Below are positions 52,180 through 62,800 of a stretch of 64,000 nt of DNA, in pieces (the first letter of the stretch is position 1; each line of letters begins with the position of its first letter). Below the pieces are notes generated by a model. It had not been told where the DNA came from and searched no databases. It saw only the letters and a list, made by a program, of their open reading frames with translations. The stretch covers positions 124,001-188,000 of the forward strand of contig NZ_JAAATY010000010.1 in assembly GCF_013280595.1 (NCBI RefSeq), in the 5' to 3' direction. The position numbers and the translations under genes are program-made. Origin of the DNA: Kibdelosporangium persicum. GTDB lineage: Bacteria > Actinomycetota > Actinomycetes > Mycobacteriales > Pseudonocardiaceae.

Positions 52180-53757
52180 ATGAGCCGTGAAGTATTCGCG
52201 CGGGCGCACAATTCCGTCGAGACGTTGCATGAATTCCTTCTGCTCGGCGCACGGCTGACCCCGGACAAGGCGGCGGTCGTCGAATTCGCGGGCAACGAGG
52301 CCGGGACGATCTCCTACCGGCAACTCCAGCGCCGGGTCGAGGAATGCGTGCGGACCCTGGGCGAGCTGGGCCTGGACATGGGCGACCGGATCATCCTGGA
52401 ATCGAACACCTCGCCGTCGGCGATCGCGACGTTCCTGGCGTGCTCGTCGCTGGGCCTGCCGTTCGTTCCGGTCAGCCCGGAGATCCCGGCGCAACGGCTG
52501 CTGTCGATCATCGAGGCGACCGGTCCCGCGCTCTACCTGCAGCCGGACGACGGCCGCCGGGACGGCATCCCGGCCGAGGTCGGCACCGGACGGTTCGGGC
52601 CGGACGGCGTGACCATCGACCGTGCGCCCCAGCCCCGCGGGCAGTTCCGCCGCGAGATCGTCTCGGCCGATCCGGCGTACATGGTCTTCACGTCGGGCAC
52701 CACCGGGCGGCCCAAGGGCGTGGTGATGAGCCACCGCGGCATCCTCGCGTTCTACCGGGGCATGCTGCAGCACGGCATCGTCGGGCCGGAGAGCCGTGTC
52801 GCCACCACCTCGCCGTTCCACTTCGACTTCTCCCTGCTCGACATCGGCCTCGCGCTGGGCAGCGGCGCGACGGTGGTACCGGTGCCGCGGCCCCTGCTGC
52901 GCTGGCCACGGCGGTTCGTGAAGTTCCTGCGTGACACCGGAGCGACCCAGGTGAACGGCGTGCCGTCGATCTGGCGTTCGGTGCTGAAGCACGAGCCCGA
53001 GCAGCTGGGTGAGCTCGGCGAGCAGATCCGTGGCGTGTTGTTCTCCGGCGAGCCGTTCCCGTTGCCGGAGTTGCGTCAGCTGCAGGGCCTGCTGCCGGCG
53101 GCGCGGATCGTGAACTGCTTCGGCAGCACCGAGTCGGTCGCGTCCTCGTTCACCGACGTGCCCCGCCCGATCCCGGCGGACATGGAGCGGCTGTCCATCG
53201 GATTCGCCCACCCCGGCGCCGAGATGATGCTGCTCGACGACGACAACCGGCACGTCGCCGAACCCGGCGTGGTCGGCAACATCTACCTGCGCAGCTCCGC
53301 ACTGTTCACGGCGTACTGGGGCGACCCGGCGGCGACGGCGAAGGCACTGGTGCCTGACCCGACCAATCCGCTGACCGGCCAGACGGTGTACCGCACCGGC
53401 GACCTCGCCTACCGTGGCGAGGGCGGCGAACTGTACTTCGTCGGCCGCGCCGACTCCCTGGTCAAGATCCGCGGCAACCGCGTCGAACTGGCCGAAGTGG
53501 AGCGGCGCGTGGCGCAGTTCCCCGGCGTCGCGGCGGCCTGCGCGCTGCTGCTGCCCGCGGACGTCGATCCGGCACTCGCGGTGTTCGTCGTGCTGGCGCA
53601 GGACGTGGAGTCCGTCGACGAGCTGGAGCTGGCGGCGTTCTGCATGGAGGCACTGCCGGACTACATGGTGCCGCGGGAGATCCGCGTGCTGGACGAGCTG
53701 CCGGTCACCGTGAACGGCAAGGTGGACCGGGCCGCCCTCGCCGAAGTAGTCGCCTGA
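52180..53757 (+). CDS. Stand-alone adenylation enzyme, beta-amino acid:ACP ligase (VinN-like)
   Basis: This 525-residue ANL enzyme has A3 YMVFTSGTTGRPKGVVMSH, A4 FHFDFSLLDIGLALG (Asp for the amino group), A5 IVNCFGSTES, A7 VYRTGDLAY, A8 DSLVKIRGNRVELAEVE, and A10 VTVNGKVDRAAL. It follows the ACP gene by 40 bases on the same strand. By analogy with vicenistatin, incednine and hitachimycin pathways it would activate the beta-amino acid and load it on the ACP. The specificity pocket was not modelled. The gene ends 68 bases before the hairpin repeat shared with the convergent PKS. Confidence 0.82.
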   Translation: MSREVFARAHNSVETLHEFLLLGARLTPDKAAVVEFAGNEAGTISYRQLQRRVEECVRTLGELGLDMGDRIILESNTSPSAIATFLACSSLGLPFVPVSPEIPAQRLLSIIEATGPALYLQPDDGRRDGIPAEVGTGRFGPDGVTIDRAPQPRGQFRREIVSADPAYMVFTSGTTGRPKGVVMSHRGILAFYRGMLQHGIVGPESRVATTSPFHFDFSLLDIGLALGSGATVVPVPRPLLRWPRRFVKFLRDTGATQVNGVPSIWRSVLKHEPEQLGELGEQIRGVLFSGEPFPLPELRQLQGLLPAARIVNCFGSTESVASSFTDVPRPIPADMERLSIGFAHPGAEMMLLDDDNRHVAEPGVVGNIYLRSSALFTAYWGDPAATAKALVPDPTNPLTGQTVYRTGDLAYRGEGGELYFVGRADSLVKIRGNRVELAEVERRVAQFPGVAAACALLLPADVDPALAVFVVLAQDVESVDELELAAFCMEALPDYMVPREIRVLDELPVTVNGKVDRAALAEVVA

Positions 53758-53824
53758 CCCGGTAAACGTAATCGATGCGGTGGCCACATCCATGTGGCCA
53801 CCGCATCAGTCTGCCCAGGTCAAA

Positions 53825-53872
53825 CCTCGTGAGTGTTTATCAGGGTTCTAACCCTGACAAACACTCACGAGG
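53825..53872. repeat. Long hairpin repeat, copy 2, overlapping the PKS stop
   Basis: CCTCGTGAGTGTTT (53825-53838) pairs with its complement (53859-53872). After one mismatch, TCAGGGTT pairs with AACCCTGA around a CT tip. The outer arm extended to CCTCGTGAGTGTTTATC is identical to copy 1 over 17 bases and the centre GTTCTAAC is the same. It sits between convergent genes and its right arm supplies the last PKS codons and stop (53865-53870). Confidence 0.85.
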
Positions 53873-56800
53873 GGTTGGTGGGGGTTTCGAATTCGCTGTC
53901 GAGGATGTCGAACAGTTCGTCGGCGCTGGCGGATTCGAGCCATTCCTCGTTGGACGGCGTGTCCGCCCCGTCGGTCCACTTCGCGGTCATCACACGCAGC
54001 CGGGCCAGGATCTTCGTGTGCTGGTCGTCGCCCGGCTGGGCGGCGGTGAGGGCTGCCTCGATCGCCGACAGCTCCTCGTCCAGCGGTGAGGCCTGCTCGT
54101 CGACCAGTTCCTCCAGCAGGAGACCGGCGATGGCGGCCGGGGTCGGGTAGTCGTACGTGAGCGTCGCCGGCAGGCGGATCTCGGCCACCTTGGCGAGCCG
54201 GTTGCGCAGTTCGAGCGCGGCGAGTGAGTCCACGCCGAGTTCCACGAAACCACGAGTCGGTTCGATGGCACGCGGCCCGTCGTGACCGAGCACGATGGCG
54301 ACGTGGGTGCGCACGAGCTCCAGCAGGTACGGGGCACGTTCCTTGGCCTGCAACGCCGTGAGGCGCTCGGACAACGGCACCTCGACCGGCTCCGCGGCCG
54401 CGGTCCGGCGCTGCGGCGTGCTGCGCACCAGGCCTCGCAACATCGCGGGCGCGGGCTGGTCGATCACGGCGGTGTCCAGTCGCATCGGCAACACCACGGC
54501 GGCATCCAGGCCCAAGGCGGCGTCGAACAACGCCAGTCCGTCCTCTGTGGACAACGCCTTCATGCCCGCGCGGCTCATCCGTCGCAGGTCCGCCTCATCG
54601 AGCGCGCCCGCCATGCCCGTGCGCTCCGCCCACAGCCCCCACGGGAGGGATGTCGCGGGCAGCCCGAGGGCGCGCCGGTGAGTGGCCAGTGCGTCGAGGA
54701 AGCCGTTGGCGGCCGCGTAGTTGCCCTGTCCGGCGCCGTCGAACGTGCCCGCGGCGGACGAGAACAGCGCGAACATCGAGACCTCGCCGACGAGCTCGTG
54801 CAGGTTCCAGGCGGCGTCGACCTTCGGTCGCAGGACGGCGTCGAGCCGCTCGGGTGTCAGCGACCCGATCAGGCCGTCGTCGACAACGCCCGCCGCGTGA
54901 ACGACACCGCTCACCGGGTGCTCGGCCAACAGTTTGGCGACGGCGTAACGGTCGGCGACGTCGCATGCCACCACTACCGCCTCGGTACCGAGCTCGGTGA
55001 GCTCGGAGACGAGCCGGTCCGCGCCCGACACGGCCGGGCCACGGCGGCTGACCAGCACGAGTTTGCGGACGCCGGGCCGCGCCGCGAGGTGCCGGGCGAC
55101 CGCGGCGCCGAGCCCGCCCGTACCTCCGGTGATCAGAACCGTGTCGCCCGGTTCGAGCGGCCGACCGCTTCCTGTCGCCGGAGTGAGCCGCGGGGCGCGC
55201 AGTTCGCCGGGTCGCACGTGCAGTTCCGGTTCGCCGGAGCTCAGTGCGGCAGGCAACTCGGCGTAGGCGTCACCTTCGAGGTGCACGAGCACGATCCGGC
55301 CGGGGTTCTCGGCCTGCGCGGCACGAACGAGGCCGGTGACGGCTCCGTCGATCAGCTCGGATCGCCCGGTGACCACGACCAGTGTCGCGGAGGCACAGCG
55401 GTCATCGGCAAGCCATTCGGTGAGCAACGCCAAAACGTCCGCGGTCACCGAATGCACTGCGGTGACCACATCGTCCACAGTGGGCGAAGGGAAGTACAAC
55501 ACCTTGTCGGGACACGGATCGGTGAGCAGCGAGGACAGGTTCGGATAGGCGGGCGAGTCCAGGGGCGCGTCGCCGATGACCGCCCATCGCTCCTCAGCTG
55601 CCTGCCCACCTGGCACCGGGATCAGGTCGACCGTGAACAGGTCGCGAGTGCTGACCCGGTTGTCGACGGGGCGCACCACGAGTTCGTCCACAGTGATCAC
55701 CGGGGCACCGGCCGGGTCGGTCGCGGTGATCGAGCGGCTGGTGGCGCCGGAGCCGGTGAGCCGGACCCGCAACTGGGTGGCACCGGTCGCGTGCAGGGTG
55801 ACTCCGCGCCAGGCGAACGGCATCGTCAGCTCGTTGTCCTCGGCGAACAGTTCGGCCGGGTGCAGCGTGGCGTCCAGCAGGGCGGGATGGATGCCGAACC
55901 CGGTCGTGGTCGCGTTCTCGGGCAGACCGACCTCGGCGAAGATCTCCTCGCCACGTCGCCACACGGCACGCAACCCGGTGAAGAGCGGGCCGTAGTCGTA
56001 GCCCTGACCGGCGAGAAGTTCGTACAGTTCGCCGATCTCGACGGGTGTGGCGTCCTCCGGTGGCCACGTGAGGGCGGGAGCGGGCGTCGCCTGGGGCGCA
56101 AGGAATCCGCTCGCGTGTTTGGTCCATGTCTGCTCGCGCTCGGCGCGGGCGTACACGGTCACGGCACGGCGAGCTTGCGCGTCTGGCTCGCCGACGACCA
56201 CCTGGAGCCGCACAGCTTCGCGGTCGGTGAGCGAAAGCGGCGCTTCGAGCGTGAGTTCGTCAACGCGGGGGCACTGGACTTCGTCACCCGCGCGGATCAC
56301 GAGTTCCACGAACGCGGCACCGGGCAGGATGACTGAGCCGCCCAACCGGTGCTCGGCGAGCCATGGCTGGTTGCGTACGGACAGTTGTCCAGTCAGGGTG
56401 ACTGTGTCGGCCTCGGGCGAATGCACCACGGCCGCGAGCATCGGGTGGTCCGCGGCATCCTGTCCCGACGACGTCACGTCACCCGCGCTGGGTGCTGGTT
56501 CGAGCCAGTAGCGGCGGTGCTGGAACGGGTAGGTCGGCAGGTCCGCCAGCCCGGTGCCCGGCACCAGGGCGGCCCAGTCCACGTTGACCCCGCGCGCCCA
56601 GGCTTGTCCGACCGCGCTCACGACCGTCTGGACCTGATCACGATCACGGCGCTGCACCGGCACGAACGCAACGTCTTTGCCTTGCACGCATTCCGGACCC
56701 ATGCCCGACAGCACCGCGTCCGGCCCGATCTCCAGGAACGTCGTGACGCCCCGGTCGGCCATCCGCCGGAGCGTATCCATGAACAGCACCGGCTCCCGCA

Positions 56801-59800
56801 CATGCGACACCCAAAACTCAGGACTCGTCACATCTCCAGCAGCAATCACCGGCAGCATCGGCGCACCGAACGCGACCTTCTCCACCGTCCGACGGAACTC
56901 GTCCACCATCGGGTCCATCAACGACGAATGAAAAGCATGCGACACCCGCAACCGCTTCCACTTACACCCCAACCGCCCGACCACAGCCAAAACCGCGTCC
57001 TCCACACCAGACAACACCACCGACACCGGACCGTTCACCGCCGCAATCGACACACCCTCACCCAACAACGGCACAACCTCAGACTCACCAGCCTGCACAG
57101 CAACCATCACACCACCCGCGGGCAACGCCTGCATCAACTTGCCGCGAGCACTCACCAGGGCACAGGCGTCGTCCAACGACAACACACCCGCCACATGCGC
57201 CGCCGCAATCTCACCAATCGAATGCCCACCAACACAATCCGGACGCACACCCCACGACTCCAACAACCGGAACAACGCCACCTCAACCGCAAACAACGCA
57301 GGCTGAGTGAAGCCAGTCTGATTCAACGCCTCAGCATCATCACCCCACATCACCGACCGCAAACCACCATCCAAACGCGACAACACGTCATCCAGAGCCC
57401 CAGCGAACACCGCGAACCGGCCGGACAACTCACGCCCCATCCCCACCCACTGCGAACCCTGACCCGAGAACACAAAACCCACGCCGCCACCGGACACCGA
57501 ACCACGCGCCACACCCGCGATCTCGCGGCCTTCGGCAAGCGCGGCCAGCCCGGCTCGCAGCTCCGCACGGTCGCCTCCGGTCACCGCCGCACGGTGTTCG
57601 AACCCGGTTCGCCTGGTCAACGCCCGGCTGACGTCCGCGGCCCGTGCACTGTCGACCACCGGGAGCAACCGCCCTGCCTGGTCCAGCACCGCCTGCTCGG
57701 TCTTGCCGGACAGGATCAACGGCACCACCGGCGGATCGGCGGTCTCCGCCACCGCGTCGGCAGCGGGCGGCTCTTCGAGGATCACGTGCGCGTTGGTGCC
57801 GCTGATCCCGAACGACGACACTCCGGCGCGGCGCGGCCGGTCGGCGTCCCAGGAGACGGCCTCGGTCAGCAGCTCCACCGCTCCCTCGGTCCAGTCCACG
57901 TGTGTCGAGGGCCGGTCCACGTGCAGCGTCTTCGGCAGCATCCGGTGCCGCATGGCCATGATCATCTTGATCACACCGGCGACGCCCGCCGCGGCCTGCG
58001 CGTGCCCGAGGTTCGACTTGATCGACCCCAGCCACAGCGGCTTTTCTCGATCCTGGCCGTAGGTCGCCAGCAACGCCTGCGCCTCGATCGGATCACCCAA
58101 CGTGGTGCCAGTGCCGTGTGCCTCCACTGCGTCCACATCGGACACAGTGAGCCCGGCGTCGGCCAGCGCTGCCCGGATCACCCGCTGCTGCGACGGCCCG
58201 TTCGGCGCCGTCATCCCGTTCGACGCACCATCCTGGTTCACCGCCGAACCACGCACGACACCCAGCACCCGATGCCCGTTGCGGCGCGCGTCGGACAGCC
58301 GCTCCAACAGCAGGATTCCGGCGCCTTCGGACCACGCGGCACCGTCCGCCGCGGCCGCGAACGACTTGCACCGCGCGTCCGGGGCGAGCCCGCGCTGCTG
58401 GCTGAAGTCCACGAAGATGTCCGGCGTGGACATCACCGTCACACCGGCGGCCAACGCCAGCGAACACTCACCAGACCGCAGTGACCGCATCGCCCAGTGC
58501 AACGCCACCAGAGACGACGAACACGCCGTGTCCACTGTGACCGCAGGGCCTTCCAGGCCGAAGGTGTACGCGATGCGGCCGGACACCAGGCTGCCACCGC
58601 TGCTGCTGCCCACGTAGTCGTGGTGCATCAGCCCGGCGAACACACCGGTCTGGCTGCCGCGCAGCGAGGCCGGGTCGATCCCGGCGCGCTCGAACGCCTC
58701 CCACGACAGCTCCAGCAGCAACCGTTGCTGCGGGTCCATTTCCAGCGCCTCACGCGGCGAGATCCCGAACAGGCCGGGGTCGAAGGCGGCCACGTCCTCG
58801 AGGAACCCACCCTGGCGGACGTACGACTTGCCCGGCACACCCGGCTCGGGGTCGTACACGCCGTCGACGTCCCAGCCACGATCCCGCGGGAACCCGGAAA
58901 TCGCGTCCACCCCGCCGGAGACCAGCCGCCACAAGTCCTCCGGCGACGTGATCCCGCCGGGGTACCGGCAGCTCATCGCCACGATCACGATCGGATCCTC
59001 GGTGGACTTGACGGTGGCCGAGACCGGCGCGGGCGTGCTCTCGACCGAGCCGAGCAGCTCGTCCCGCAGGAATCCGGCGAGCACGAGCGGCGACGGGTAG
59101 TCGAACACCAGCGTCGCGGGCAGCCGCAGGTCGGTGGCGGTGTTGAGCCGGTTGCGCAGCTCCACGGCGGTCAGTGAGTCGAATCCCAGTTCCTTGAACG
59201 CCCGGTTCGGCTCGATGGCGTCGCCGCTGCCGTGGCCGAGCACGGCGGCGACGTGCGTGCGTACCAGGTTGAGCAGCTGGCGCTCACGTTCGGCTTCGGG
59301 CAATCCCGCCAGACTGCGGCGCAACGAGTCGACGTCGGCCGGCGCGCCGGCGACGCCACGGCGCGTGACGGGCACCAGGCCACGGAAGATGGGCGGAAGG
59401 TCCGCGCCTTGCGCGCGCAGACCAGCCAGGTCAAGCCGGACGGGTGCGACGACCGGATCGCTCTGCGACACCGCGGCGCCGAACAACGCCAGGCCGTCCT
59501 CTGTGGACAGTGCGGTGACCCCGTCGCGGCTGATCCTGGCGTGGTCGGCGGCGTCGAGGTGGCCGGTCATGCCGCTGGCCTGCGCCCAGAATCCCCACGC
59601 GAGCGACTGCGCGGCCAGCCCGTGCCGCCTGCGGTGGCGAGCGAGCGCGTCGAGGTAGGTGTTCGCGGCGGCGTAATTGGCCTGCCCGGCGCTGCCGGTG
59701 ATCCCGGCGAACGACGAGAACAGCACAAACTGCGCCAGGTCCAGATGCTGCGTGAGCTCGTGCAGGTGCCAGGCGGCGTCGATCTTCGGGCGCATCACGG

Positions 59801-62800
59801 CGTCCAGCCGGTCCGCCGTGAGGGAGCCGATCATTCCGTCGTCAAGCACACCGGCCGTGTGCACGACGGCGGTGAGCGGGTGCTCGGCCGGAATCGACGC
59901 GAGGACCTCGGCAAGCGCTGCCCGGTCGGTGACGTCGCACGCCACCGTTCGCACGTCGGACGGGAGATCAGCGGGGCCGGTGCCGCTTCGGCTGAGCAGC
60001 AACAGATGGCGCACACCAAGTTCGGTGACCAGATGGCGGGCGACCAGCCCGGCCAGGGTGCCGCTGGCGCCGGTGATCAGGACGGTGCCGTTCGGGTCCC
60101 ACTCGTCCGAGGTGCTGGTCTCGTGAATCCGGGCCAGCCGGGGCACGCTGACGGCACCCGCCCGCAGTGCGGCCTCTGGCTCTTCGAGCCCGGTCACGGC
60201 GGGCAGCAGGCGGACGGACTCGTCGTGCTCGTCGTGGTCGACCAGCAGGATTCGGCCGGGGTTCTCCGCCTGCGCGGTGCGCACCAGCCCTGATACGGCC
60301 GCTCCGGCCAAGTCGGTGCCGTCAATGGCGCCGTGGGTCAGGACGAGCAGCTTGGTGTTCGCGAACTGCTCGTCGGACAACCACGATTGCAGGGTCGTCA
60401 GGACCTGTGCGGTCGCTTCGCGTGCGGTCCGTGGGTCGGTTCCCGTGCGGCACGGCACCACGACCACGTCCGCCGCGGTGATCGCGTCAAGGCCGGCCAC
60501 CAACTCCAGTCCGGCGACGTTCGAGGCGAGCACGTCGGCGAGCTCGGTCGCCCTCGGGTCTACGACCACCCACCGCTCGGCGCTCATCTCCTCGTCGAGC
60601 GGCACGGTGTTCCACTCGACCCGGAACAACGAGTCCTGCCGCGGACTGCCCGCTGCCGCGAGTTGTTCCGTGTTCACCGAACGCAGGACCAGCGAGCCGA
60701 TCGATGCCACCGGTGTCCCCGTGGCATCCGCGAGCTCGATGGACACCGCGTCACGGGCGGCGGGCAGCACACGCACGCGAAGATCGGTGGCCGCCGCCGC
60801 GAACAGCTCGACGTGTTGCCACGCGAACGGCAACTCGGCCCCGTCACTCGCCTTCCCGAGGCCGATCGCGTGCAGCGCCGCGTCGAGGAGTGCCGGGTGG
60901 ATGCCGAACTGCCCGGCCCGGTCCCGGACCGGTGCCGGCAACGTGATCTCCGCGAATGTCTCCGCGCCCCGCCGCCAGGCGGCTCGCAGCCCCTGGAACG
61001 CGGGCCCGTACTCGAGTCCGGCCTGGGCGAGCTGGTCGTAGCATTCCGTGACCGCAACGGGCTCGGCTTCCGACGGCGGCCAGTGCGTGAAGTCGAAACC
61101 GGGCTGAGTGTGCCCCGGGCTGAGCGTCGCGATGGCGTGTTTGGTCCACGGCAGGCCGGTCGGTGCTTCTTCCGGCCGGGAGTAGATGGCGCAACCGCGA
61201 CGGCCGTCCTCACCGGGCGCGTCGACGTGGACCTGCACGACCACGGCGCCGCCAGTGGGCAGCACGAGCGGGGCGGTGATGGTGAGTTCTTCGAGCAGAA
61301 CGTGGCCGACCTCGTCACCGGCGCGGACCGCCAGCTCGACAAAACCCGTGCCGGGGAAGAGGATCTGCCCTTCCACCACGTGGTCGGCGAGCCACTGGTG
61401 CGTGGTGAGCGCGATCCGGCCCGTCAGCGTCACGCCCGCACCGTCGGCGCGCTCCACGGCCGCACCGACGAACGGGTGTCCGGTGGCGAGCAGTCCCGCC
61501 GACGCCACATCGCCGACCGTGCCGATGTCGTCCAGCCAGTACCTCTGCCGGTCGAACGCGTACGTCGGCAGATCGACCTGCCGTGCGTCTTCGGGAAACG
61601 CCGTGCCCCAGTCGATTTCGACGCCACCGGCCCACAGGTCCCCGGCCGACCGGAGGAACCGGTCCAGGCCGCCGTCGTCACGGCGCAGCGTCCCGGTCAC
61701 CACGCCGTCCTGCTTGAGCGCGTCCAGTGTCTCGGTGATCCCGGGCGTCAGCACCGGGTGCGAGCTCGACTCGACGAACCCGGTGAATCCCGCGCCCGCC
61801 AGCGATTCGATCGTGTCGGCGAACAACACCCGCTGCCGCAGGTTGCGGTACCAGTACTCGGCGTCCAGCCGCTCCTCCCACTGCCCCGTCACCGTCGAAC
61901 GGAACGGAATCCGCGGTACCAGCGGCGTGATCGGCGCCAGGACGTCGAGCAGTTCGTCCCGCAGCCGCTCCACGTGCGCGGAGTGCGAGGCGTAGTCCAC
62001 CGCGATCCGGCGGACCCGCACCTGAGCGGCCGACAGTTCCTCGTGCAACGCGTCCAGTTCGGCCGGATCACCCGACACCACAACGGACTTCGGGCCGTTC
62101 ACGGCCGCGATCGAGACCCCGGGCCGAAGCCTGGGCTCCACCTCGGCGACCGGGAGCCCGATCGACATCATCCCGCCCGCCCCGGCCAAGGTCCGGGCAA
62201 TGGCCTGGGAGCGCAGCGCGACGACCCGTGCTCCGTCCTCAAGGGACAGTGCACCCGCGACGACGGCGGCGGCGATCTCGCCCTGCGAGTGTCCCACCAC
62301 CGCGTTCGGCTGCACGCCGTAGGAATCCCAGAGCGCCGCGAGCGACACCATGACGGCGAACGAGACCGGCTGCACGACGTCCACCCGGTCCAGGCTCTCG
62401 GCGCCGCGCACCACGTCCAGCAGCGACCAGTCCACGTACGGCTCCAGCGCCGCCGCACACTCGGCCAGCCGCCGGGCGAACACGGGCGACTCCTCGGCCA
62501 GGCGTGCGCCCATCCCGACCCACTGTGATCCCTGGCCTGGGAACACCAGCGCCACCTTGCCGCCGATCAACGCGGCACGGACCGGCGCGTCGCCCTCGGC
62601 GAGGTCCGCCAGCCCCGCACGCATTTGCTCGAGATCCCGGCCGACCACCACAGCTCGCCGGTCGAACGCCGCCCGGCACGTTGCGAGCGTGTACCCGACG
62701 TCCACCGGGTCCTGATCCGCAACGAACGACAGCAACCGGGCGGCCTGTCCCCGCAGCGCGCCTTCGCTCGCGCCCGACAGCACCCAGGGCACGACGCTCG

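Noticed and set aside
56349-58484. A 711-codon plus-strand frame rich in His, Arg and Gln within the PKS
   Set aside because: It is the antisense of the AT and KS domains; its odd composition comes from the unusual codon use of the AT block.
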